Assembly: GCA_009782015.1 (NCBI GenBank) | Contig: WQUP01000058.1 | Location: 1-6,455 of the forward strand | DNA length: 6,455 bases | DNA from: Endomicrobiia bacterium | Lineage (GTDB): Bacteria; Elusimicrobiota; Endomicrobiia; Endomicrobiales; Endomicrobiaceae | Direction of reading: 5' to 3' | Part shown: positions 1-6,183 of the stretch, in pieces | How positions within the stretch are numbered: position 1 is the stretch's first letter | How the letters are laid out: every line of letters begins with the position of its first letter | Program-made: the position numbers and the translations under genes | The notes under the pieces: model-generated | Told to the model about the DNA's origin: nothing | Databases searched by the model: none | Seen by the model: the letters and a program-made list of their open reading frames with translations, nothing else

Positions 1-2
1 CG

Positions 3-20
3 CTTGAGCCTAAAGAGTAA
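3..20 (+). CDS. Possible last codons of an upstream gene (partial)
   Basis: The frame starting at base 3 reads LEPKE and stops at TAA 18-20. A strong hairpin begins 18 nt later, which is where a terminator would sit if a gene ended here. Another frame stays open from base 1 to a TAA at 34-36, so the choice of frame is uncertain. Nothing can be said about the product from five codons. Confidence 0.25.
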   Translation, partial: LEPKE

Positions 21-38
21 CGGTTTTTTGCATTAAAC

Positions 39-79
39 AAATCTGCCGGATGCGGCTAAATGTTGCGTCCGGCAGATTT
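39..79. terminator. Strong symmetrical hairpin, terminator- or REP-like
   Basis: AAATCTGCCGGA (39-50) pairs perfectly with TCCGGCAGATTT (68-79). Pairing continues inward through TGCGGC / GTTGCG with three G-T wobbles to a TAAAT loop, giving about 18 paired positions. The A and T tails flanking the GC core would let it act as an intrinsic terminator in either direction, though neither T-run is long. It could end the upstream gene before the kinase. The GCCGGATGCGGC stretch also resembles the head of enterobacterial REP/PU palindromes, so a dispersed repeat is the alternative. Confidence 0.6.
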
Positions 80-121
80 ATGTGCCCGCCATTTTTACAT
101 CACATTGCATAAGGCAATTAA

Positions 122-1546
122 ATGAACTTAAGAGTTAAGTTCACCATTTCCGTTTCCATCCTTTTGCTGTTTTTCATTTTTTTCGTAGCGTACTCCATAT
201 TTACCGCCCAAAAAAGATTTCTGACATCGCAGTTTGAAGAAAACAGAGACCAGTCTTTCAAGGTCTTTTTTCATGCCTGCGAAGAAGCTTTAAAAAGCAA
301 TGACGAAGAGCAGCTTAACAGCATAATAAACTCGATAGTTTCCATACATAAGCCTTCCATAGTTTACGCTTCTTTTATTTCGGGTTATCAAAAAATATTT
401 GTCTCAAGAGACGATAACATCAACATCGCTTCGGCTTTCGGCGACAGGCTAAAGCGCTCTTACGTCGCGCGCACCGAAAGATACGAATCCCTTACCGGCG
501 AAAACATATATGAATACACTTCTCCGATTATTTACAAGGACAAATATTTGGGCACTCTTGTAGTCGGCTTTTCGCAGGATTATATGGAGTCGCGCATACA
601 GGCCGGAACTTCCGTAATTTACCAGAAAGTAAAAACCGTCGCTATCATTGCGATTCTCCTTGCTATTATCGTCGCCAATTTTATGGCGTGGCGCATGAGC
701 AAGCCCATAGGACTCTTGGCGCAGGCTGCGCAAAAGATAGGGGAAGGAGAGATGGACGTTAAAGTCGATGTAGCAAGCGGCGACGAGATAGGGGTTCTTG
801 CGAAAACTTTTAACGAGATGGCCGTAAAGGTAAAAGAGACGGATAAATTAAAAGACAGCTTTGTTTCAAGCGTCTCCCACGAACTGAGGTCGCCTCTTGC
901 CGCGATAGACGGATACTGCGATCTGCTCATAGAGGGCGTAAACAAAAATTATCCTCCCGAGCAGCAGCTGAGAGGCTTGAGGATAATAAAGGACGCTTCG
1001 ATCAGGCTTACGAGTTTTATAAATAATATTTTGGATCTTGCAAAGATTAAGGCCGGAAAGTTTGAGATGAAATTCGTCCCGATACGCATCGGCGACATAA
1101 TCACGGAGATATCCCAGCTTTTTGAGTCGCTTGCCCGCAACCAAAAGAAGACTCTCGGCTACTCCGTGGAAGAAAATCTCCCGACGGTGATGGGCGATGT
1201 GGAAAAAATCAAACAGCTGATAACCAATTTGCTCGGCAACGCTCTTAAATTTACCAGAGAAAACGACGGGATAAGCGTAAATGCCATGGTTTCAAAAGCG
1301 TACGGGAGCGATTTTGTAGAGGTGTGGGTGGCAGATACCGGAATAGGCCTTGCAAAAGGCGATCTGGAAAAAGTGTTTGAAAAATTTTATCAGGTAAAAG
1401 AAGGGGAGTTTAAAAAACCTAAAGGCACGGGACTGGGGCTTTCGATAGTATATGAGATAATAAAGCTTCACAACGGCAGAATCTGGGCTGAATCCGAGCT
1501 TGGGAAAGGCACGGTTTTTAAATTTGTCATTCCGGTTGCGAAATAA
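122..1546 (+). CDS. Membrane-bound sensor histidine kinase (HAMP-HisKA-HATPase)
   Basis: This is a 474-residue sensor kinase of a two-component system in the inner membrane. Transmembrane segments lie at about residues 7-29 and 171-190 and enclose a periplasmic domain of about 140 residues. That domain looks like a single Cache/PAS-type sensor (…SPIIYKDKYLGTLVVGF near 134-150); its ligand is unknown. A HAMP domain follows at about 190-243. The HisKA motif SSVSHELRSPLA places the phospho-accepting histidine at H253. The ATPase domain has an N box (NLLGNALKFT, 369-378), G1 (DTGIG, 405-409), F box (EKVFEKFY, about 416-423) and G2 (GTGLGLSI, 435-442), so all catalytic motifs are present. The ATG has an AAGG 7 nt upstream (111-114). 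The obvious partner is the response regulator that starts 91 nt after the stop. The family assignment is firm; the signal sensed is not known. Confidence 0.95.
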   Translation: MNLRVKFTISVSILLLFFIFFVAYSIFTAQKRFLTSQFEENRDQSFKVFFHACEEALKSNDEEQLNSIINSIVSIHKPSIVYASFISGYQKIFVSRDDNINIASAFGDRLKRSYVARTERYESLTGENIYEYTSPIIYKDKYLGTLVVGFSQDYMESRIQAGTSVIYQKVKTVAIIAILLAIIVANFMAWRMSKPIGLLAQAAQKIGEGEMDVKVDVASGDEIGVLAKTFNEMAVKVKETDKLKDSFVSSVSHELRSPLAAIDGYCDLLIEGVNKNYPPEQQLRGLRIIKDASIRLTSFINNILDLAKIKAGKFEMKFVPIRIGDIITEISQLFESLARNQKKTLGYSVEENLPTVMGDVEKIKQLITNLLGNALKFTRENDGISVNAMVSKAYGSDFVEVWVADTGIGLAKGDLEKVFEKFYQVKEGEFKKPKGTGLGLSIVYEIIKLHNGRIWAESELGKGTVFKFVIPVAK

Positions 1547-1579
1547 TGCGGCAATATATGCAAAATGAATGAAAAAAGC

Positions 1580-1602
1580 TATAATTAAGCCGGTTAATTA
1601 AC
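1580..1602 (+). promoter_or_regulatory. Candidate promoter -10 box with adjacent palindrome before the response regulator
   Basis: A perfect TATAAT lies at 1580-1585 in the 91-nt gap between the kinase and the regulator. A consensus -35 is not evident: the hexamer 17 nt upstream matches TTGACA at only three positions. Seven nt after the -10 is the perfect 10-bp palindrome GTTAATTAAC (1593-1602), where transcription would begin, and it could serve as an operator. If real, the promoter would let regulator, sigma factor and PorV-like gene be expressed without the kinase. Confidence 0.4.
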
Positions 1603-1629
1603 ATGGATTTTGTCCCGAAATGCTCGGGC

Positions 1630-1634
1630 GGAGG
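1630..1634 (+). promoter_or_regulatory. Ribosome binding site that decides the response regulator start
   Basis: GGAGG sits three bases before the ATG at 1638. The spacing is tight, but it is the only Shine-Dalgarno sequence nearby. The in-frame ATG at 1620 has none, and starting there would add six residues (MLGRRT) not expected before a receiver domain. Confidence 0.55.
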
Positions 1635-1637
1635 ACT

Positions 1638-2351
1638 ATGATAGAAAATAAAATAGTTGTCATAGATGACGATGACGATCTGAGAAATCTCGTTAAGGAC
1701 GTTTTGGAGCGCGAAAACTTCAAAGTTATAGCTTGTTCCGACACGGAAGAAGGCTATAAAAGGATTTTAAAGTCGCAGCCGGATCTTGCCATACTTGACG
1801 TCAAAATGCCCCAGATAGGCGGCATAGAGCTGTGCAGGCTTTTGAGAGATACTCCGGAAACAAAAAATATGCCCGTAATAATGCTTACGGTTGAATCCAC
1901 CGAAACGGACAAAGTCATAGGTTTCGGCGTCGGCGCGGACGATTACATAACAAAACCTTTCAGCAACAAAGAGCTTTTGGCAAGGGTGAGAGCTTTGCTC
2001 AGGCGCTCCAACCGCAAAGAAGAAACCAGCATGCTTGAAGCCGACGGACTTGTCATGAATCTCGATTCCAGAACCGTTTTCCTCAATAAAAAAGAGATAG
2101 TTCTCCGTCCCAAAGAGTTTGACCTTCTGCACATGTTCCTTATGAAACCCAATTTCGTTTTAAACAGGGATTTTATACTTGAAAACGTTTTCGAATACAA
2201 TGTCGCCGTTACTACGCGCACCATAGACACGCACATAAAAAATCTCAGGCAGGCCGTAGGCCCGTGGGGCAAGAGAATAGAGACCGTTTTCGGCAGGGGA
2301 TTTAAATTTGTTCCGGCGGTAAAAAATGAGAAAAACGCCAGAAAAAAATAA
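1638..2351 (+). CDS. OmpR/PhoB-family response regulator
   Basis: This is a 237-residue cytoplasmic DNA-binding regulator. The receiver domain (about 4-122) has the acidic cluster IDDDDDL (9-15), the phospho-accepting aspartate D54 in LDVKMP, T84 in MLTVES, the switch tyrosine Y103 and the conserved lysine K106 in DDYITKPF. A short linker leads to a winged-helix effector domain (about 132-227) with LRPKEFDLL, TTRTIDTHIKNLRQ as the recognition-helix region, and VFGRGFKF in the wing. Length and motifs are those of a complete PhoB-like protein. An in-frame ATG at 1620 would extend it by six residues but lacks a ribosome binding site. Its 3' end overlaps the sigma-factor gene by 26 nt. It probably takes phosphate from the kinase encoded just upstream; target promoters are unknown. 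Confidence 0.95.
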   Translation: MIENKIVVIDDDDDLRNLVKDVLERENFKVIACSDTEEGYKRILKSQPDLAILDVKMPQIGGIELCRLLRDTPETKNMPVIMLTVESTETDKVIGFGVGADDYITKPFSNKELLARVRALLRRSNRKEETSMLEADGLVMNLDSRTVFLNKKEIVLRPKEFDLLHMFLMKPNFVLNRDFILENVFEYNVAVTTRTIDTHIKNLRQAVGPWGKRIETVFGRGFKFVPAVKNEKNARKK

Positions 2352-3105
2352 ACAGGTAGCCGTCGGCTCAGCAGCGCCGAGCGCGCAAGACGTGGAAAAG
2401 TACTTTCCTCTTGCGCTTGCCGTCGCGCGCAGATACAGCGTTTTCTTTCCGTTTATGGAAATCGAAGAGCTTGCCGCCGAGGGGGAACTCGGGCTTCTTG
2501 AAGCTTTTTCCAGATACAAAAAAGACAAAAAAGCCGTTTTTTCCACTTACGCGTGGTTTTGGGTGCTCAAACGAATACACGATTACGTGAACAAAAATAT
2601 CGGCATAGTCGAAGTGCCGAAAAACGTCAGGAAAAATTTTATCGCGGTAAAAAAACTTATCGACAGCGGAACAAAAGCCGGAAGAGAGATATCCGACGGA
2701 GAGATCGCTTCGGCGCTCGGATTAAAGCAGGACGAAGTTTCGGATCTTTTGGCGCTTGCCGGCAATGCTTCCAGCCCCCTTTCTCTTGACGCCGAAATAG
2801 ATTCAGGCGACCAGAAAAAAAATTATTACGACTCCATAGAAGACAAAAGCCGTCCCGGAGTTTTTGAAGAAATATCGCAAAGGCACGACAGCATGCTTTT
2901 GGAAGATATGCTCTCGGGGCTTTCGCAAAAGGAAAGAGACGTTTTGTCTTTCAGATTTGCGCTCGGCGGCCGCGCCGACAAAAAAATGTCGATAAAAGAG
3001 ATAGCGCACAGGCTAAATATGACGCCGGCAAAAGTAAAGGATTGTGAAAATTCAGCGCTCGTGAAATTAAGAGGAATGATGAAAAACGCCGATGAACAAA
3101 AATAA
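2326..3105 (+). CDS. RpoD-like alternative sigma factor (sigma-70 family, no region 1.1)
   Basis: This 259-residue protein directs RNA polymerase to a subset of promoters. Region 2 (about 24-93) includes DIEELAAEGELGLLEAF-like core-binding sequence (here EIEELAAEGELGLLEAF, 45-61) and the -10 recognition segment FSTYAWFWVLKRIHDYV (72-88). Region 3 (about 95-156) runs from VEVPKNVRKN through the EISDGEIASALGL helix to SPLSLDAEI. Region 4 (about 191-253) has LSQKERDVLSFRF and a helix-turn-helix around SIKEIAHRLNMTPAKVKDCENSALVKLRG. All domains of a four-region sigma factor are there except 1.1 and a clear 1.2, so it is a group 2/3 type rather than the housekeeping factor or an ECF factor. The gene starts inside the regulator gene (26-nt overlap) behind a weak GGCGG (2315-2319), which suggests translational coupling. 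No anti-sigma gene is visible here. Confidence 0.92.
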   Translation: MRKTPEKNKQVAVGSAAPSAQDVEKYFPLALAVARRYSVFFPFMEIEELAAEGELGLLEAFSRYKKDKKAVFSTYAWFWVLKRIHDYVNKNIGIVEVPKNVRKNFIAVKKLIDSGTKAGREISDGEIASALGLKQDEVSDLLALAGNASSPLSLDAEIDSGDQKKNYYDSIEDKSRPGVFEEISQRHDSMLLEDMLSGLSQKERDVLSFRFALGGRADKKMSIKEIAHRLNMTPAKVKDCENSALVKLRGMMKNADEQK

Positions 3106-5245
3106 ATTGACAGCCGCCGCTTTGAGTCTGATGATTTTGTCCGTCTGCGCCGCTTTAGCGTACGCCGACGCGGGCGTAACCGGCGGCCAGATATTTGCAT
3201 ACAACCCCGACCCCGTAAGCGGAGCAATGGGCGACGCCGGCATAGCGCTTCTGGCGGACAAACCGGCTTGCGCCGTCATCAACCCGGCAAAAACCATAGC
3301 TACTTACAGGACAGTCGGCTCTTTAAGCAATTCGTCGCTTTTTGGCGAAATTCAATACAACTTTGCCGGAGCTCAGTTTCCGACTACAATAGGAAATTTC
3401 GGCATCTCTTTTATGTATGCCGGATACGGCGATATAGATTATTACAGCAGAACGGGCGCCCCGTTAAAGATGAACAGCACAAGCGATATGGCGGCGGTGC
3501 TCAACTACTCGGTGGACATAAGAAAGACCGTCCCCATGGACATTGTTTACGGCGGTCTCGGCATGAACATAAAAGTGATGCGCTCCCAGCTCGGAGACTA
3601 CAGCTCTGAAGCTTTCGCGTTGGATTTAGGAGGCGTTTTAACTCTTCCGCAGATTGAGAATTTCGCGTTCGCGCTGGCTTACAGGAATTTCGGCTCGGAC
3701 ATTAAATTTGTCGAAGCAAAAAATCCTCTTCCGGAAGCTTTTGTCATGGGCGTGGCGTATAAAGAGAAAGATTTTTACAATCTTCAGGTAGCGCTCGACT
3801 ACAGCGCGCAGCTTCATTCCGGAAACTACTTTTCGGCCGGTCTTTCCATAACGCCGGTCTACTTTCTGACTTTCAGAGGCGGCGTAAAGCTCGGCGACCA
3901 GAATCTCAATGCCGACGTGCGCATGGGCGTAGGCTTTGAATATCAGGCGTTTTCCATTGACTACGCTTACACTCCGGCAAACAATCTCAACGGCACGCAC
4001 AATTTCAATCTCAGCTACGCTTTCGGCAAGTTTGCAAACCAGAAAGCCGCTTACGACTACTATATGCAAAACCATTTCAGGGACGCCGTTGAGCTTTACT
4101 ACAAAAAAGATTATGTCGCGGCGCGCCAAAAATTTGACGAAATACTTTCGGTTTACCCGGAACACAAGCCTTCGCAAAAATATCTCCAAAAAATTACCGA
4201 CGAGCTTGCCGACATAGACGTTTACAACGCAAGAAAAGTCAACGCCTACATGAAAAAAGCCGACTCGGCGATAGCCGACGGCGACGTTGTGTCGGCCACA
4301 AACTACTTTAACAAAGTTTTGGAGCTCGATCCGGAAAACTCGCTTGCCAGAACCGGAATAGAAAGGGTTGACGAATATACCAAACTTGCGATGCAGGCCA
4401 GGGACAGAGAGAAAAACAGGGAGAGAATAGAGTACCTCTGGGCGCGTTCGGAAAATTTCTACAAGCAGGGCGAGCTTGTGCGCTCAAAAGAGGCTCTCGG
4501 ATTTATTTTGGAGATAGATCCTGAAAATCAGGCGGCAAAAGACGGAATAATAAACATAGACAACCAGCTGTCAAAAATCGCCGCCGACAAAGTCGCCGAG
4601 ATGTACAGCCAGGCTATGGATTTGTTTAATCAGGGAAAATATCAGGAAGCCATAAGATACTTCGAAGCCATAATAATAGCGGCCCCGCACAGAAACGACG
4701 TTCAGGATCTCATAGCCAAAGCGCAGCAGAACATACAGCAGATAAAGGAAAACGAGCGGACAGCAAAAGTCTTGGCTGCGCAGGATAAAGTCAGAGGCGA
4801 GCTTATGCGCACCTTCGATACCGCTCTCAATTATTACTCCAAAAACAGGCTAGAAGAAGCGGTCAAATACTTCAGGCGCAGCAAAGAAATCGCCGATAAG
4901 TACGAGTTTACTGATTATTCCAAAAATGCCGGCAACTATATAACCAAAATCGGTTTTGCCCTTTCCGAGGCTTATTACAAACGCGGCTTTGAGCTGTTTA
5001 GAAAGAACGACTTTGAAAGCGCGGCAAAAAATTATAAGATTGCTTTGGGCTATAATCCCGACAACACATCCGCCGCTTTCGAGCTTGAAAGAATAGGCGG
5101 AGATCTTTCGCAGAAGTTTTACGAGCAGGGCATGTCGTACTACAGCAGGGGCGATTTCGACAAAGCAAGAGAGTACCTAAAGAGAGCCCTCTACTTCAAG
5201 CCCGACAAAATAGAAGCCAAAAGAGCGCTGGAAAAACTGCAGTAA
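3092..5245 (+). CDS. PorV/PorQ-like outer-membrane barrel with C-terminal TPR tail
   Basis: This is a 717-residue exported protein. An Sec signal peptide (1-25, cleavage after AYA) precedes a domain of about 290 residues with the features of the PorV/PorQ family: GGQIFAYNPDPVSGAMGDAGIALLADKPACAVINPA in outline (31-66), then alternating aromatic and glycine-rich strands ending in FNLSYAFGKF (305-314). That predicts an outer-membrane beta-barrel; in Bacteroidota PorV is a shuttle or attachment-complex protein of type IX secretion. From about 315 the protein is helical, with TPR-like units near 329-358, 388-416, 450-482, 503-535, 573-598, 626-660 and 675-709, several with an A-x-x-x-Y/F-F-x-x-x-L and P-x-N signature. 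Ordinary PorV proteins lack such a tail, so this is a fusion roughly twice the usual length. The start overlaps the sigma gene by 14 nt; the only GAGG is 17 nt upstream, so coupling is likely. The exact secretion role is inferred. Confidence 0.85.
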   Translation: MNKNKLTAAALSLMILSVCAALAYADAGVTGGQIFAYNPDPVSGAMGDAGIALLADKPACAVINPAKTIATYRTVGSLSNSSLFGEIQYNFAGAQFPTTIGNFGISFMYAGYGDIDYYSRTGAPLKMNSTSDMAAVLNYSVDIRKTVPMDIVYGGLGMNIKVMRSQLGDYSSEAFALDLGGVLTLPQIENFAFALAYRNFGSDIKFVEAKNPLPEAFVMGVAYKEKDFYNLQVALDYSAQLHSGNYFSAGLSITPVYFLTFRGGVKLGDQNLNADVRMGVGFEYQAFSIDYAYTPANNLNGTHNFNLSYAFGKFANQKAAYDYYMQNHFRDAVELYYKKDYVAARQKFDEILSVYPEHKPSQKYLQKITDELADIDVYNARKVNAYMKKADSAIADGDVVSATNYFNKVLELDPENSLARTGIERVDEYTKLAMQARDREKNRERIEYLWARSENFYKQGELVRSKEALGFILEIDPENQAAKDGIINIDNQLSKIAADKVAEMYSQAMDLFNQGKYQEAIRYFEAIIIAAPHRNDVQDLIAKAQQNIQQIKENERTAKVLAAQDKVRGELMRTFDTALNYYSKNRLEEAVKYFRRSKEIADKYEFTDYSKNAGNYITKIGFALSEAYYKRGFELFRKNDFESAAKNYKIALGYNPDNTSAAFELERIGGDLSQKFYEQGMSYYSRGDFDKAREYLKRALYFKPDKIEAKRALEKLQ

Positions 5246-5249
5246 CAAA

Positions 5250-5283
5250 GGCAATTACGAATTACAAATGACGAATTACGAAT
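5250..5283. repeat. AATTACGAATTAC tandem-like microrepeat
   Basis: AATTACGAATTAC (5253-5265) and ACGAATTACGAAT (5271-5283) are overlapping registers of a repeating ACGAATT heptamer, interrupted by AAATG. The reverse complement of the same unit recurs at 5517-5527 and 5698-5708. It starts five bases after the stop codon of the PorV-like gene. Confidence 0.6.
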
Positions 5284-5327
5284 AAAAGTCAATGCCGTAG
5301 AAATTCAACTCGTGCTGCTTTGTCGCC

Positions 5328-5364
5328 GTCATTGCGAGACGCTGAAAGCGTCGCGGCAATCCAG
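5328..5364. repeat. REP-like hairpin of the GTCATTGCGAG…GCAATCC type
   Basis: GTCATTGCGAG (5328-5338) and GCGGCAATCCAG (5353-5364) surround the hairpin GACGC-TGAAA-GCGTC (5338-5352), with ATTGC/GCAAT pairing outside it. This GTCATTGCGAG…GCAATCC form is a familiar dispersed palindrome in many bacterial genomes. A second copy of the flanks occurs at 6322-6400. Lying 80 nt after the PorV-like gene, it may also end or protect that mRNA. Confidence 0.65.
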
Positions 5365-5525
5365 AAATAAAAACTGTCTTTTCCGTTAGCTTTCATGCCG
5401 TTAAATTTCCCTTGGAGTCTGTCCAGGAGTGTATAAATCCGGGAAGCACATGGCACGAGTTGGCGCGAGATGTGAGTGTCCCGGATGTCCACGAAGCGGA
5501 CGAGGCGGTTGCCGTTGATTCGTAA
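5346..5525 (+). pseudogene. Possible decayed coding fragment
   Basis: A frame without a start codon stays open for 59 codons to TAA 5523-5525. Its second half reads like real protein (LESVQECINPGSTWHELA and on through VPDVHEADEAVAVDS). The first codons fall in the REP hairpin and the stop falls in the repeat next to the MITE-like element, so it may be a fragment trapped between repeats. I do not recognise a family, no ribosome binding site fits, and chance is a real alternative. Confidence 0.15.
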
Positions 5526-5560
5526 TTGGGTGTCTCCAGAAACCGCTGTCCCGCCGTGTC

Positions 5561-5580
5561 ATTCCCGCGAAAGCGGGAAT
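5561..5580. repeat. dRS3-like hairpin with GAAA tetraloop
   Basis: ATTCCCGC pairs perfectly with GCGGGAAT across a GAAA loop. The 20-bp unit fits the pattern ATTCCC-N8-GGGAAT known as dRS3 in Neisseria. Similar sequences are dispersed in many unrelated genomes, so this shows a repeat type, not descent. Confidence 0.7.
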
Positions 5581-5620
5581 CCACGTTTGCCGTTGTCGTA
5601 TAATAAATTTAAAGACACCA

Positions 5621-5674
5621 TGGATTCCCGCTGGAGTTTACACTCGAATGTCTTAATCGGGTGCGGGAATGACA
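5621..5674. repeat. Second CATTCCCGC arm with nested hairpin
   Basis: TGGATTCCCGC (5621-5631) pairs with GCGGGAAT (5663-5670). The interruption contains a second hairpin: CACTCGA (5641-5647) with TCGGGTG (5657-5663, one G-T pair) around the loop ATGTCTTAA (5648-5656). The same loop motif returns in the element at 6365-6387. Confidence 0.6.
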
Positions 5675-5728
5675 AACGAGGGTTTTTAGAGAAACCCAAT
5701 TCGTAATTGCCGTTCATCGGGAGCATAT

Positions 5729-6094
5729 ATGTTTAAAAAACTTTTTTCATTGTTAATTGTTAATTTTTCATTGTTAATTTTATTCGCAGCGATTTCCTTT
5801 GCGGCTAAGGCTTATCCTAATCCGTGGATTCCCGGCAGCCATACGGACGGAGACGTGCACGGAACTTTGGCCGGCGGAGTAAATTTTGTAGAACTCTCCG
5901 ATGCCGGCGGCACCATATTCATATACAATACTACCGGAGAACTTGTCCGGCAGATTGACTGGTCTCCCGGAAGAAATACCGCAAACTGGGACGGCAAAAA
6001 CAAAATATACGAATACGTCGCCAGCGGCGTGTACATCTGGGTAGCCAAATCCGGCGGCTCCGTCCAAAACGGCAAAATAGTCGTAATAAGATAA
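5729..6094 (+). CDS. Small secreted protein: lone FlgD-Ig / type A sorting-domain-like fold
   Basis: This 121-residue protein has a signal peptide (1 to about 25-28; KK then a long hydrophobic core, cleavage likely after SFA or AKA) followed at once by YPNPW (29-33). It then has IFIYNTTGELVRQI (63-76), NWDGKN (86-91), ASGVYIWVAK (98-107) and a terminal GKIVVIR. These are, in order, the landmarks of FlgD-like immunoglobulin folds and of type IX secretion type A C-terminal domains, which normally sit at the end of long exported proteins. Here there is no cargo: the mature chain is only about 95 residues. GGGAG at 5719-5723, five bases before ATG, supports the start. It follows the PorV-like gene on the same strand but is separated by about 480 bp of repeats, so it is probably a separate unit. 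It may be a remnant of a larger gene or a genuine stand-alone domain. Confidence 0.8.
   Translation: MFKKLFSLLIVNFSLLILFAAISFAAKAYPNPWIPGSHTDGDVHGTLAGGVNFVELSDAGGTIFIYNTTGELVRQIDWSPGRNTANWDGKNKIYEYVASGVYIWVAKSGGSVQNGKIVVIR
5743..5779 (+). repeat. 21-bp-period direct repeat encoding the signal peptide core
   Basis: TTTTTCATTGTTAATT occurs at 5743-5758 and again at 5764-5779, exactly 21 bases (seven codons) apart, and the two encode FSLLI twice. The linker adds another TGTTAAT unit. Such ATTGTTAATTGTTAATT tracts are typical of intergenic microrepeats, so the hydrophobic core may have been recruited from one. Confidence 0.75.
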
Positions 6095-6183
6095 CCCCGC
6101 AAGTTTTAGTTATTGTACCTGTAGAATTCTTATATAGTCATATAGCTCTCCTCAAAAATTCATAACCTTTGCGATGCAAATCT

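Larger units (their letters stand above)
5528..5697. mobile_element. 170-bp MITE-like element with imperfect terminal inverted repeats
   Basis: The left end GGGTGTCTCCAGAAACC (5528-5544) is an inverted match, 14 of 17, to the right end 5681-5697. The element is flanked by direct copies of ATTCGTAATT (5518-5527 and 5699-5708), which looks like a target duplication or insertion into a repeat tract. It has no transposase and would depend on one encoded elsewhere. Its interior is two large hairpins (5561-5580 and 5624-5670) with 12-bp outer inverted repeats TGTCATTCCCGC (5557-5568) and 5663-5674. Confidence 0.5.
5250..5711. repeat. Composite intergenic repeat region bounded by 14-bp inverted repeats
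   Basis: The whole gap between the PorV-like gene and the small secreted protein is made of short repeats. GGCAATTACGAATT (5250-5263) is exactly the reverse complement of 5698-5711. Inside lie an A/T-rich heptamer-like tract, a REP-like hairpin (5328-5364), a stretch of unclear origin (5365-5516) and a 170-bp MITE-like element (5528-5697). The right edge ends 7 nt before the ribosome binding site of the next gene. No convincing gene is present. Confidence 0.6.

Noticed and set aside
94..121. TTTACA and nearby A/T-rich bases as kinase promoter
   Set aside because: A -10 at normal spacing would fall on the start codon itself, leaving no room for the ribosome binding site in the transcript.
1620..1637. 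Earlier in-frame ATG for the response regulator
   Set aside because: It has no ribosome binding site and would add six residues before a normal receiver N-terminus; the ATG at 1638 has GGAGG ahead of it.
3638..4189. Long reverse-strand open frame opposite the PorV-like gene
   Set aside because: It is a shadow of the strongly supported forward gene, with no family motifs of its own.
5289..5584. Two reverse-strand open frames with WIAATLSASRNDG and MDSRFRGND
   Set aside because: These peptides are the usual false translations of the GTCATTGCGAG and CATTCCCGC palindromes, so they are repeats, not genes.
5599..5604. TATAAT inside the MITE-like element as promoter of the small secreted protein
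   Set aside because: No -35 match at usual spacing and a large hairpin lies between it and the gene; the hexamer alone is not enough.
5476..5706. Forward open frame of 76 codons across the MITE-like element
   Set aside because: It crosses both inverted-repeat hairpins and has no ribosome binding site; the peptide is explained by repeat sequence.
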